This document shows, in pieces, positions 26,094 to 34,998 of a stretch of DNA of 64,000 bases; the stretch's first letter is position 1; each line of letters starts with the position of its first letter. Under the pieces are notes generated by a model, which saw only the letters and a program-made list of their open reading frames with translations, was not told the origin of the DNA and did not search any database. Origin of the DNA: Lachnospiraceae bacterium. Lineage in GTDB: Bacteria; Bacillota; Clostridia; Lachnospirales; Lachnospiraceae. The DNA lies in the NCBI GenBank assembly GCA_015056915.1, contig SVFK01000011.1, positions 1 through 64,000 on the forward strand. Reading direction: 5' to 3'. The position numbers and the translations under genes are program-made.

Positions 26094-27206
26094 TTAGTTG
26101 GTAATAATCTGCTCGGTCTCTTTGTCGAATACGTGAATCTTTTCAACATCAAGAGCAAACTTAACGCTATCACCAGGTCTTGCAGTTGTACGAGAATCTA
26201 CTCTTGCAGTGATAGGGAACTCTTCCAAATCGAAGTATAAGTAAACTTCTGCACCAAGTAACTCGTAAACCTTGATGGTAGACTCGAATACGCTCTGAGG
26301 AGATGCCTCAACGTACATTTCGGAATCATATACATCTTCAGGACGGATACCGAAGGTAACAACCTTTCCGTCATAACCGCCGTCGATAACCTTCTTAGAT
26401 TTTGCAGGAGGAAGAGGAATGCTGTGACCAGCAATAACAAGGTTAGCAACATCACCTTCAACCTTAACAGTTGCATCCAGGAAGTTCATCTGAGGAGATC
26501 CCATGAATCCTGCTACGAACAGGTTCTGAGGCTTCTCATATAAGTTCTGAGGAGTATCTACCTGCTGGATAACACCATCCTTCATAACTACGATTCTGGT
26601 ACCAAGGGTCATAGCCTCAGTCTGGTCATGTGTAACGTAGATGATGGTAGTACCTAATCTCTGATGTAACTTAGCGATCTCAATACGCATCTGTACACGC
26701 AGCTTAGCATCCAAGTTGGAAAGAGGCTCATCCATAAGGAATACCTTAGGATTACGAACGATAGCACGACCCATAGCAACACGCTGTCTCTGACCACCGG
26801 ACAGAGCCTTAGGCTTACGATCAAGAAGAGGAGTTAAGTCAAGAATCTTAGCTGCCTCCTTAACCATCTTATCAATCTGATCCTTCGGTACTTTTCTTAA
26901 CTTCAGACCGAATGCCATGTTATCATATACGGACATATGGGGATACAGAGCGTAGTTCTGGAATACCATCGCGATATCACGATCCTTAGGCTCTACATCA
27001 TTAACCACTCTGTCACCAATCTTTAATTCACCGGAGGAAATATCTTCCAGACCTGCGATCATACGAAGGGTAGTAGACTTACCACAACCTGAAGGTCCTA
27101 CGAAAATGATAAACTCCTTATCTGCAATCTCAAGATTGAAATCCTTAACTGCTTCAAAGCCGTTAGGATATACTTTGCAGATATTCTTTAAAGATAAACT
27201 TGCCAT
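26094..27206 (-). CDS. Shared sugar ABC transporter ATP-binding protein (MsmX/UgpC type)
   Basis: 370 residues. Walker A GPSGCGKST (about 38-46), signature LSGGQRQR, Walker B/D-loop FLMDEPLSNLDAKLR, switch His in YVTHDQTEAMTL, then the C-terminal TOBE/OB domain that marks the MalK/MsmX/UgpC group. In Firmicutes one such ATPase often energises several sugar importers. The mal operon here lacks its own ATPase, so this gene is the likely partner. It stands alone with a terminator, upstream of a CdaR-like regulator. Its codon use is restricted and regular (GTA, AAG, GGA), suggesting high expression. Confidence 0.93.
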   Translation of the reverse strand: MASLSLKNICKVYPNGFEAVKDFNLEIADKEFIIFVGPSGCGKSTTLRMIAGLEDISSGELKIGDRVVNDVEPKDRDIAMVFQNYALYPHMSVYDNMAFGLKLRKVPKDQIDKMVKEAAKILDLTPLLDRKPKALSGGQRQRVAMGRAIVRNPKVFLMDEPLSNLDAKLRVQMRIEIAKLHQRLGTTIIYVTHDQTEAMTLGTRIVVMKDGVIQQVDTPQNLYEKPQNLFVAGFMGSPQMNFLDATVKVEGDVANLVIAGHSIPLPPAKSKKVIDGGYDGKVVTFGIRPEDVYDSEMYVEASPQSVFESTIKVYELLGAEVYLYFDLEEFPITARVDSRTTARPGDSVKFALDVEKIHVFDKETEQIITN

Positions 27207-27395
27207 AATATAAAACTCCTTTCATGCTTAACAATAATTCTTTTCTTTAATCAACGACATTACGCCGTTTAATTCTTAACTAAGTATAACGGAAAACCCC
27301 CAGATGTACCATACCACTATTACACAAAGATTTTTAATCATATTGTATGAATTGCTTATATTCTTCCGAGTTTTTTGTCGATTTTGTCACTTTGT

Positions 27396-27409
27396 ACAAA
27401 ATATTTTGT
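27396..27409. promoter_or_regulatory. Perfect 14-bp palindrome upstream of the sugar ATPase gene
   Basis: ACAAAATATTTTGT is fully symmetric and is flanked by further GACAAAAT/ATTTTGTC half-sites (27377-27388). It lies about 190 bp upstream of the ATPase start, in a 240-bp gap; a TATACT -10 element lies nearer the gene at about 27286-27291. Candidate regulator site only. Confidence 0.35.
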
Positions 27410-27446
27410 CTTTCTTGGACAAATTAGACAACCAAATCACGTGTTG

Positions 27447-28163
27447 CTACTCATTTTCATGCCTGTCTGGTACAATTTCTATTTCATCCTTAAAAATACG
27501 TTCATCCTCTTCCTCAAGGTGTACTTCTTGATTCTCGCCGGATTCTTGCAGGATTTTTTCTTCGAGGTTCTTAAAAAATTTATTATAGAGCAATGCCCCT
27601 ATCCATGCCGGTCCAGAAAGACCAAAAAGCAATACTAACGGCATCACCTTGTAGGATAACAGGGCAACAACCACCGGAACTGCACTGGCAATTATCATCA
27701 GGATTGTCTTCGGAAATTGTACAATACTCATAACAAAAGCGTTCTTTATCGTTTGCTTAACGGTATTTTCAAACTTTGCGAGCACCGGAAAGACAAAGGT
27801 CGCCGTAAATACTACCAAAACAGCTGCAGCCACAATAATACATTTAATAATTAAATGAAACTCTGTTTCAGATTTGTGAATGATATAGAAATCTCCTGCA
27901 AACACCAAAACAGCAAACAGCAGCAAAAACCATATCGCCGTTCCCTGCTTAAAATTCTCTTTAAAGGATTTAAAAAAGCCTCTGGTAATATAACCCTCTT
28001 CATTTCTTACAATCTTCAACACCATATAGTGCATTGCCGTGAGGGAGGCTCCTGCAGTAAAAATAGGAATACAGCACACAAGTGTCAAAACATTCAGCCA
28101 CATTAAGTCTGCCATTTTACCCAGTGCATTCATAAAAGGACTGTCTATATCCAAAAATTTCAT
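27447..28163 (-). CDS. YesL family membrane protein (DUF624)
   Basis: 238 residues with about five membrane helices. The N-terminus MADLMWLNVLTLVCCIPIFTAGASLTAMHYM fits the DUF624/YesL pattern (W-x-N-x-L ... P-x-x-T-x-G-A-S). The family is often linked with carbohydrate uptake genes, function unknown. The C-terminal tail is acidic. Last of a run metG-hydrolase-GNAT-YesL with 21-30 bp gaps. Confidence 0.85.
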   Translation of the reverse strand: MKFLDIDSPFMNALGKMADLMWLNVLTLVCCIPIFTAGASLTAMHYMVLKIVRNEEGYITRGFFKSFKENFKQGTAIWFLLLFAVLVFAGDFYIIHKSETEFHLIIKCIIVAAAVLVVFTATFVFPVLAKFENTVKQTIKNAFVMSIVQFPKTILMIIASAVPVVVALLSYKVMPLVLLFGLSGPAWIGALLYNKFFKNLEEKILQESGENQEVHLEEEDERIFKDEIEIVPDRHENE

Positions 28164-28193
28164 GTTTTTCTATCCTTTCTTCCCGAGCTCAAA

Positions 28194-28673
28194 TTACAAA
28201 ATCTTTTCCATGCCGGTTACGCGGATACCTGAAAACTCTTCCTCCGGAGTCACAGCCATAAATCCCAGTCTGCGATAAAAATCCACCGCATACGGAGCTG
28301 CCTTTAATGAAATATAGCGTTCTCCCGCTTCTGTTTTCAAGTATTCACACAACCTTTTCATCAAAGCCCTTCCCACCCCTTGATGATGATATTGCTCATC
28401 CACAAAAAGTAGTGATAAATGGTTTCTGTTGCGTATGGATGCCGCACCGATTACCCGTTGCCCATCCAACGCAACAAGAAGCTGATAATCGCCGCGCAAA
28501 AAAGCGCAATACAGATTATCATCTGATATAAAATCAAAAAAGTTGCGGATACCCTCCTGCGTATAGTCCTCTCCCTCATATTTTAAAAAGGTTTTCCAAA
28601 TCATTTTCATTGCAGGCGACCATTCTTCTTCCTTGGCCCACCTGACTTCATAGGGGATTACAGTTTCACTCAT
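28194..28673 (-). CDS. GNAT family N-acetyltransferase
   Basis: 159 residues covering one GNAT domain. Acetyl-CoA binding motif A is visible in LLFVDEQYHHQGVGRALMKRL (with the Q-x-x-G-x-A form). It transfers acetyl groups to an unknown amine. Small gaps on both sides (24 and 30 bp) place it in the operon with the hydrolase and YesL protein. Confidence 0.88.
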   Translation of the reverse strand: MSETVIPYEVRWAKEEEWSPAMKMIWKTFLKYEGEDYTQEGIRNFFDFISDDNLYCAFLRGDYQLLVALDGQRVIGAASIRNRNHLSLLFVDEQYHHQGVGRALMKRLCEYLKTEAGERYISLKAAPYAVDFYRRLGFMAVTPEEEFSGIRVTGMEKIL

Positions 28674-28697
28674 TCTACCAAACCGCCTTAGTTTCTT

Positions 28698-29633
28698 TTA
28701 TACTAATATTTTGTCCCTTATCCAATCGTAAATATTCTCCATCACCATCGTTCTGTCAAGCTCATTTAAAAGCTCATGTCTGTCATGTTCATAAAGCTTT
28801 AACTCCATATTAGTAAGTCCTACATCCTCTAACGATGCATATGCTCTCTTAACACCTTCCCCACAATCACCTACCGGATCCTCTGCTCCTGATACCATAA
28901 GAATCGGTAGCTCCTTCGGAATCTTTTCCAGATTTTCCTTCTTTTGAATCCGCGCAATTAATTCAAACAAGGTCTGGAAACCGTTTACTGTAAAGGTAAA
29001 ACCACAAAGAGGGTCTGCAACATACTGATCCACCTTTTCTTCATCTCTGCTGAGCCAGTCTGATGCGGTACGTGTCGGTTCAAAATGTTTGTTATAAGCA
29101 CCAAAGGCTGCCTGATCAATAAATCGGCCAACATGCTTGGAGCCCAAAAATACCTTCTGAATAGCCAATATCGCCTTGGACATTTTTATCAAAGCCGGCG
29201 TTTGCATTCCGGTTCCCATAATCACTGCACCTTCTATACCTGTGCCATATCGGCACAGGTAATTCCTCAAAATGAAGGAACCCATACTATGACCCAAAAT
29301 CACATAAGGCACATTGGGATACAAACTCTCTGTCATCTTCTTCAAGCGATGTACATCTCTTACCACTACGGTTGCCGGATCCTGTTCACAAAAATATCCA
29401 TAGCTTCCATCCTCGGCAACCGTTTTACCATGTCCAAGGTGATCCTCACCTGTTACAAGAATCCCTTTTTGAGTCAGAAATTCTGCAAATTCCTCATAGC
29501 GTTCCATATATTCTGCCATACCATGGATGATTTGTACCACACAGGTCACCTTGTCGTCATCCGGCATATATCGCACTGCATGTATCTTATGCTCTCCATC
29601 TCTGGAATCAAAGTAAAATTCTTCCTTTTTCAT
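28698..29633 (-). CDS. Alpha/beta hydrolase, monoacylglycerol lipase/lysophospholipase type
   Basis: 311 residues. Nucleophile elbow GHSMGS, oxyanion-side motif VVQIIHGMAEYMERYEEFAEFL (the HGxxE.xxRY pattern of monoglyceride lipases), Asp in SGAEDPVGDCG and His in YEHDRHELLNE complete the catalytic triad. No signal peptide, so cytoplasmic. Probably hydrolyses monoacylglycerols or lysophospholipids. Starts 21 bp after metG in the same orientation. Confidence 0.88.
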   Translation of the reverse strand: MKKEEFYFDSRDGEHKIHAVRYMPDDDKVTCVVQIIHGMAEYMERYEEFAEFLTQKGILVTGEDHLGHGKTVAEDGSYGYFCEQDPATVVVRDVHRLKKMTESLYPNVPYVILGHSMGSFILRNYLCRYGTGIEGAVIMGTGMQTPALIKMSKAILAIQKVFLGSKHVGRFIDQAAFGAYNKHFEPTRTASDWLSRDEEKVDQYVADPLCGFTFTVNGFQTLFELIARIQKKENLEKIPKELPILMVSGAEDPVGDCGEGVKRAYASLEDVGLTNMELKLYEHDRHELLNELDRTMVMENIYDWIRDKILV

Positions 29634-29654
29634 ACGTATCCCCCCAGTAGTTGA

Positions 29655-31652
29655 TTAACAGATTTCTGCTCCCGCAGGCATTTCCTTTTCCGGTATCATT
29701 AATGCCAGATTACCATCTGCATCCTCAGCGCACAAAAGCATACCCTCAGACATTACTCCCGCAAGCTTTGCAGGCTTCAAGTTAACCAACACCATAACCT
29801 TTTTGCCCACCATCTGCTCCGGTGTATAATGAGCCTTGATGCCTGATACAATCTGGCGCACCTGACTACCCACACGCACCTGACTGCACAGCAGTTTCTT
29901 AGACTTAGGCACTTCCTCACAGGCAATGATCTCTCCCACCTGGAACTGCAGCTTGGCAAAATCATCATAACTGATTTCTTCCTTAGCTTCGATGTCAATT
30001 ACATTCAACTCTTCTTCCGCAGCCTCATCTGCCGCCTCTGCCATCATAGCAGCAGCCAGCTCTTCTTCTCTTGCCAATACCTCTTTTAAATCAAGGCGGG
30101 CAAAGAGAATCTCCGGCTTATCAGTTACCTTTTTACCATTCTCATACAATCCGAATTCTTCCAACTGTTCAAACTCACGAAGTGAGGTATTTAACTGTGC
30201 CACGATTTTCTCCGCTGTTTCAGGCATAAAAGGCTGCAACAAGGATGCACCGATAGTGATACCCTCCACCAGATTGTAAAGCACGGTAGACAGGCGATTG
30301 GCTTTTGCCTCATCTGTTTCCTTATCCTTTGCCAGTACCCAGGGCTCTGTTTCATCAATATATTTGTTGCAGCGCTTGAAAATACCAAAAATCTCCGTCA
30401 AAGCATCTGCCACTCTCAAAGTCTCCATTTTACTGATGACCTTTGCATATGTGCCGGTAACAGTCTTCTTCAAATCCTCATCCGCCACACTATCCTCCGG
30501 CTTCAGCTGCACACCCTTATCAGCAACCACACCGTCGAAATACTTGTTACTCATGGAGATAGTACGATTTACAAGGTTGCCTAGGGTATTGGCAAGGTCA
30601 GAATTGTATCTCTCTGCCACCAGCTCCCAGGTCACATTACCGTCATTATCATAAGGCATCTCATGCAACACATAATAGCGCACGGCATCTACACCAAAAT
30701 AATCTACCAGATCATCCGCATAGACAACATTGCCCTTGGACTTACTCATCTTGCCACCATTCATCATTAACCATGGATGACCAAATACCTGCTTGGGTAA
30801 TTCCTCCCCCAAAGCCATCAGGAAAATAGGCCAGTAAATCGTATGGAAACGAATAATATCTTTACCGATTAAGTGCAAATCAGCAGGCCAAAGCTTTTTG
30901 TATTGCTCTGTGCTGTTACCGTCAGCATCATAGCCGATACCTGTAATATAGTTGGTCAACGCGTCCAGCCATACATAAACCACATGCTTATCATCGAAAT
31001 CCACAGGAATGCCCCACTTAAAGGAAGTACGAGACACACACAAATCCTGCAGACCGGGCAGCAGGAAATTGTTCATCATTTCATTTTTGCGGGATACCGG
31101 CTGAATAAACTCCGGATGCTCATTAATATGCTTAATTAATCTGTCTGCATATTTGCTCATACGGAAGAAATAAGCCTCCTCCTTGGCGGGCTTTACTTCA
31201 CGTCCACAATCGGGACATTTACCATCCACCAGCTGAGACTCCGTCCAAAAGGATTCACAAGGGGTACAATACAAGCCTTCATAAGCGCTCTTATAAATAT
31301 CGCCCTGCTCATAAAGGCGCTTGAAAATCTTCTGCACCTGCGCCTCATGATAATCATCTGTGGTACGAATAAACTTGTCGTAGGACACATTCAACATATC
31401 ACATAATCCCTGAATGGTTGCTGCCACCTTATCTACAAATTCCTTCGGTGTAACACCTGCCTCCTGAGCCTTTAATTCAATCTTCTGACCATGCTCATCC
31501 GTACCCGTCTGGAAGAACACATCATAGCCTTCTTTTCTCTTAAATCTTGCAATACTGTCTGCCAGAACCACCTCATAGTTATTACCGATATGCGGCTTAC
31601 CTGAGGTATAGGCAATAGCGGTTGTAAGATAATAATTTCCTTTGTTTTGCAT
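29655..31652 (-). CDS. metG: Methionyl-tRNA synthetase
   Basis: 665 residues. HIGH-type motif in SGKPHIGNNYE, zinc motif CTPCESFW...CPDCGR, KMSKS loop in GKMSKSKGN, anticodon-binding helical domain (about 390-520), and a C-terminal Trbp111-like tRNA-binding domain (about 560-665) after an Ala/Glu-rich linker. Charges tRNA-Met. Expression is predicted to be under a T-box leader (31871-32180), separated from the gene by a 132-bp palindrome. Confidence 0.97.
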   Translation of the reverse strand: MQNKGNYYLTTAIAYTSGKPHIGNNYEVVLADSIARFKRKEGYDVFFQTGTDEHGQKIELKAQEAGVTPKEFVDKVAATIQGLCDMLNVSYDKFIRTTDDYHEAQVQKIFKRLYEQGDIYKSAYEGLYCTPCESFWTESQLVDGKCPDCGREVKPAKEEAYFFRMSKYADRLIKHINEHPEFIQPVSRKNEMMNNFLLPGLQDLCVSRTSFKWGIPVDFDDKHVVYVWLDALTNYITGIGYDADGNSTEQYKKLWPADLHLIGKDIIRFHTIYWPIFLMALGEELPKQVFGHPWLMMNGGKMSKSKGNVVYADDLVDYFGVDAVRYYVLHEMPYDNDGNVTWELVAERYNSDLANTLGNLVNRTISMSNKYFDGVVADKGVQLKPEDSVADEDLKKTVTGTYAKVISKMETLRVADALTEIFGIFKRCNKYIDETEPWVLAKDKETDEAKANRLSTVLYNLVEGITIGASLLQPFMPETAEKIVAQLNTSLREFEQLEEFGLYENGKKVTDKPEILFARLDLKEVLAREEELAAAMMAEAADEAAEEELNVIDIEAKEEISYDDFAKLQFQVGEIIACEEVPKSKKLLCSQVRVGSQVRQIVSGIKAHYTPEQMVGKKVMVLVNLKPAKLAGVMSEGMLLCAEDADGNLALMIPEKEMPAGAEIC

Positions 31653-31736
31653 CTTCTCTACACTCCTTTTCCTTTATTATTTCTCAACGCTACCAACGAA
31701 TGTAATCGTCACTTCCCAAACCAACCGGGCTTTTAT

Positions 31737-31868
31737 TTTGAAAATCTCTCCGGGGTGCCGGGACTTCTGCTCCTGTTTCTTTTACGGAACACTAAGTAAG
31801 GCTAATATCCTTCATTACGTAAAAGGAACAGGAGCAGAAGCGCTGGCAACCCACAGACATTTTTCAAA
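31737..31868. repeat. 132-bp palindrome between the T-box and metG
   Basis: Ends TTTGAAAA (31737) and TTTTCAAA (31868). The inner 23-bp arms (31764-31786 with 31818-31840; CTTCTGCTCCTG on one side) match with one mismatch, around a 31-bp loop. It begins 2-3 bp after the T-run of the T-box terminator, so it is transcribed in the metG leader only when the T-box reads through. Its sequence is unrelated to the elements at 12.6 and 63.2 kb. Confidence 0.85.
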
Positions 31869-31870
31869 CA

Positions 31871-32180
31871 AAAAAAGCCCGTCCTCTACCTGCATAGAAG
31901 ACGAGCTGTATGCCCGTGTTACCACTTCTGTTCATTCACGCCTCGCGGCGCAAACCTCCTCGGGTCAGTAACCCTATTCGCTATAACAGGCGAAACCTGT
32001 CGCAATCTTGCCGTCACATTTCATACTGCCTGCCTTCGGTTCGGTGCGCTGCTCGGAAGCCATGTTCCACTTATTTCCTCCTCGTTCCTCTCAGCAACAT
32101 AATATCCTAACGGATAACTCGTGGAACGTTCTCTGTAAAGTCTCTGATAAGTGTACTCTCTTCGTCATTGCGTTTTCTTA
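31871..32180 (-). ncRNA. T-box leader controlling metG
   Basis: On the minus strand the conserved T-box sequence appears as AGAAGTGGTAACACGGG (31928-31912), a variant of AGGGTGGNACCGCG. It is followed by a terminator (GCTCGTCTTCT with AGAGGACGGGC, then seven Ts at 31877-31870). The 5' part can form stem I with GTTCCAC (32127-32121) and GTGGAAC (32070-32064); an ATG triplet directly 3' of that stem (32063-32061) is a possible methionine specifier. Uncharged tRNA-Met would favour the antiterminator. The specifier assignment is inference. Confidence 0.8.
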
Positions 32181-32186
32181 TATTTT

Positions 32187-32216
32187 AGAGTAGCACAAGA
32201 AAGCGATAGCTGTCAA
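32187..32216 (-). promoter_or_regulatory. Promoter of the metG T-box transcript
   Basis: Minus strand TTGACA (32216-32211), 18-bp spacer, TACTCT (32192-32187). It begins just 5 bp after the stop of the upstream gene. Confidence 0.65.
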
Positions 32217-32220
32217 GCAC

Positions 32221-32856
32221 CTACTTATCCGCAGACAGTTTACTGTACTCACCCTTTTTGTTATAGGAATCCATCAGGTAACTGTCATCCGTGATAATAC
32301 AGTCCATTTCCAAATCATCCTCCCGATAACGGCTGTGTCTCCTCAAATCTTCCTTGTGCTGCTCCTGCTTAGCTTGAAAAGCACTGCTACCCGCAAAAGA
32401 GAATCGCTTTGTCAAGAATCCCGTAATATTCTGAAAGCGTACCTTGATTTTCTCCCAAAGATTCTGCTGCGAGGTCTTATTGTCCGTCACTGTAGAAAAG
32501 TAAGGATTGTTGTTGACATTTTGCGCAGGATGAACGACCGAAGCAGCAGTTGCAATCTGGCTGGTATGAAGTGTCCCCGACTGCACATTTACTTCATTCC
32601 CTACAGAACCGGAGCTATTATTGCCCCATATTTTTCCTAACCAATGCTTTGCATCGGAAAAGCCATTCTTCAGCCACGCAGATAAGGAAAAGGAATTTGT
32701 CGTCTGGCTGTCGACAGAATTAACCTGTTGCTCCGCCGCAGGAGCAGCGGAGGCAGCCATACCGATTTTACTATCCATTCGATGCTGATGATTTTGAATA
32801 CAATCCGTTACTTGGTGCATGTCACTATGACTGCTGCCGATACCATTCATCTGCAT
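32221..32856 (-). CDS. Uncharacterised Ser/Gln-rich protein
   Basis: 211 residues with no recognisable domain. The sequence is low in hydrophobic residues and rich in Ser, Gln, Asn and Ala to about residue 130. Two amphipathic stretches (about 58-75, SLSAWLKNGFSDAKHWLGKI; and 130-152, NLWEKIKVRFQNITGF) could be helices. A charged C-terminus ends in LEMDCIITDDSYLMDSYNKK. No signal peptide or membrane segment. It overlaps the end of the ClC gene by 10 bp, so is translationally coupled; that argues for a real gene. Function unknown. Confidence 0.7.
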   Translation of the reverse strand: MQMNGIGSSHSDMHQVTDCIQNHQHRMDSKIGMAASAAPAAEQQVNSVDSQTTNSFSLSAWLKNGFSDAKHWLGKIWGNNSSGSVGNEVNVQSGTLHTSQIATAASVVHPAQNVNNNPYFSTVTDNKTSQQNLWEKIKVRFQNITGFLTKRFSFAGSSAFQAKQEQHKEDLRRHSRYREDDLEMDCIITDDSYLMDSYNKKGEYSKLSADK

Positions 32857-34160
32857 GTCTCATCCTCCTTATCTACTTTGTCCACTGATTTTCTCCATTT
32901 ATTCTCGCGAAATTCTGCTTTATATTTGGAATACAGGATTCTCTGCGAATCATACAGGCTATAATAACCCGACAGCATATAGCTGATAGCTACGCCAATC
33001 ATAAAAAAGGGCAATGCCTCCATTCCAAACAATTCTAATGCAATAAGCAAAGAGGTAATCGGGCTATTGGTTACTCCACAAAATACTGCTATCATACCTA
33101 CAGCTGCGCAGAGAGAAGGAGATACCCCTAACAACTGACCCATAGTGCAACCAAAGGTAGCTCCGATAAAGAACGAGGGCACTATTTCTCCTCCCTTATA
33201 GCCTGCTCCCAATGTCAATGCCGTCAACAGCATTTTAATTAAAAATGCCTCCGGCCTTACTTCACCGTGCATGCATCGTTCAATGACCTCCATGCCCGCC
33301 CCCATATAATCACTCGTTCCCAGCAATAGCTGAATGACCGCGATGATTGCACCTGTCACCAGGATTCGTATATAGGGATTGGGAAACCACTTCTTACCTT
33401 TACTTGATGCTCCATGCAATATCATGCAGAAGCAGATGCTCACCACAGCACACAATATGGCAATCAACGCCACCTTCCATGTGGCAGTGGCAGTAAATTG
33501 AGGCACCAGGCTGATAGTCATCGCTTCTCCTGTCACTCCGAGGAAGCGCGCCACTTCTACTGCCACCAGGCTGGCAAATACACAGGGAACCAGTGCCGAA
33601 TAGTACATCACGCCCACGCTGACCACCTCAATAGAGAAAATAGCTGCTGCCAGTGGCGTACCGAAAAGAGCCGAAAAGCAGGCACTCATACTACACATCA
33701 CAGCTACATGCATGTCAGTCTCATTCATTCGAAACAGCTTGCCAAAGCCGCTGCCGATGCTGCCGCCCATTTGCAACGCCGCACCCTCTCTGCCGGCCGA
33801 ACCTCCAAACAGATGAGTCAACAGGGTACTGACAAACATAAGCGGTGCCATTACAACAGACAGCTTTTCCTCCGAACGGATAGCTGCTAATACACTATTA
33901 GTTCCATGATCATTATCACGGTGAGCGATATGATATAAGAATACAATGACCAATCCTGCAATCGGCAACCCCAGCACCAGTAGCCTGTGGGACTCTCGTA
34001 ATTGAGTCACCGTCTCCATGCCATAAGAAAAGGCAGTACCTACCAGTCCTACCACAATACCGATAATGCCTGATACCACTACCCATTTTAAAAATTGTAA
34101 TACTTTTTCACCCTGTCTTCTGCATGCATCATACAATCCGGAATTCGGCTTTTGATTCAT
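32847..34160 (-). CDS. ClC family chloride channel or H+/Cl- antiporter
   Basis: 437 residues, 10-12 membrane segments. Selectivity motif GREGAALQMGG with the gating Glu, and GGEIVPSFFIGATFG, equivalent to the GxFxP filter. No CBS domains, as in short bacterial ClCs. The group with VIFLYHIAHRDNDHGTNSVL resembles clostridial ClC proteins annotated as voltage-gated chloride channel family. Transport mode (channel, Cl- or F- antiporter) is not decidable. Third gene after rpe in the same direction (40-bp gap). Confidence 0.9.
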   Translation of the reverse strand: MNQKPNSGLYDACRRQGEKVLQFLKWVVVSGIIGIVVGLVGTAFSYGMETVTQLRESHRLLVLGLPIAGLVIVFLYHIAHRDNDHGTNSVLAAIRSEEKLSVVMAPLMFVSTLLTHLFGGSAGREGAALQMGGSIGSGFGKLFRMNETDMHVAVMCSMSACFSALFGTPLAAAIFSIEVVSVGVMYYSALVPCVFASLVAVEVARFLGVTGEAMTISLVPQFTATATWKVALIAILCAVVSICFCMILHGASSKGKKWFPNPYIRILVTGAIIAVIQLLLGTSDYMGAGMEVIERCMHGEVRPEAFLIKMLLTALTLGAGYKGGEIVPSFFIGATFGCTMGQLLGVSPSLCAAVGMIAVFCGVTNSPITSLLIALELFGMEALPFFMIGVAISYMLSGYYSLYDSQRILYSKYKAEFRENKWRKSVDKVDKEDETCR

Positions 34161-34200
34161 AGAAACAACTCCTATCTAGCTTCTATATAGTATTTGCAAT

Positions 34201-34851
34201 TTACTGCATTTCTTCCAAAAATTTTGATACATTTGCTCCTATATCATTTTTAAATACTGCAGAGCCCGCTACAATTACGTTGGCGCCTGCCTCAATAGCT
34301 GCTTTTACATTGTCGATGGTGATTCCGCCATCCACCTCAATATCCAAATCAAGCCCCTTCTCCAATGCCAGCTTGCGCAGTTCGGTTACCTTGTCCAGGC
34401 ATTCCGGAATCAGCTTTTGACCACCAAACCCCGGCTCCACTGTCATAATCAGTACCATATCCACCAATTCTAAATAGGGCTCCAATTCCTTTACAGCCGT
34501 TCCCGGTTTGATAGTAATACCCACCTTTTTACCTGTGCTGCGTATCAATTCGATGGTTCCTTTTACATCCTCTGTCGCTTCAATATGAAAATTCACCAAA
34601 TCCGCTCCGCATGCGGCAAATTCCTTCACATATCTTTCCGGCTGATTAATCATCAGATGTACGTCCAAAAAAAGCTCTGTATTGGGACGAATACTCTGTA
34701 TCACCGGCATTCCGAAGGAAATAGAAGGCACGAACAGTCCGTCCATCACATCTATATGTAGGTAGGTTCCTCCCGCCTTTTCTACTGCTCGAATGTTCTC
34801 TCCCAGCTCCCAAAAATTTGCTGCTAAAATGGATGGTGATAATATATTCAT
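34201..34851 (-). CDS. rpe: Ribulose-phosphate 3-epimerase
   Basis: 216 residues, TIM barrel. Interconverts ribulose 5-phosphate and xylulose 5-phosphate. Metal/catalytic residues seen in LHIDVMDGLFVP (His, Asp), VHLMI, and DIEVDGGI (catalytic Asp); phosphate loop VAGSAVF. It lies directly downstream of the split transketolase and arabinose genes but after a terminator, so may have its own promoter. Confidence 0.95.
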   Translation of the reverse strand: MNILSPSILAANFWELGENIRAVEKAGGTYLHIDVMDGLFVPSISFGMPVIQSIRPNTELFLDVHLMINQPERYVKEFAACGADLVNFHIEATEDVKGTIELIRSTGKKVGITIKPGTAVKELEPYLELVDMVLIMTVEPGFGGQKLIPECLDKVTELRKLALEKGLDLDIEVDGGITIDNVKAAIEAGANVIVAGSAVFKNDIGANVSKFLEEMQ

Positions 34852-34930
34852 ACTCCATATCCTTTCATTGGTATTTCATTCCTTTTTAATTTTATCAAAA
34901 ACCTTTTGAAATAGCAACTGAATGTAAAGC

Positions 34931-34975
34931 AAAAGAGGGAGGTGCCGTTCGAAATCATATCAGCACTTCCCTCTT
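34931..34975 (-). terminator. Terminator after the transketolase genes
   Basis: AAGAGGGAGGTGC (34933-34945) pairs with GCACTTCCCTCTT (34963-34975) allowing one G-U. On the minus strand it is followed by TTTTGC. It ends the transketolase transcription unit 24 bp past the stop. Confidence 0.85.
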
Positions 34976-34998
34976 AAAAGTCAAGCTATTTGTTCATC

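Noticed and set aside
26012..26173. 54-residue N-terminal extension of the CdaR-like regulator
   Set aside because: It would read through the terminator of the upstream ATPase gene; a good SD and ATG lie at 26011.
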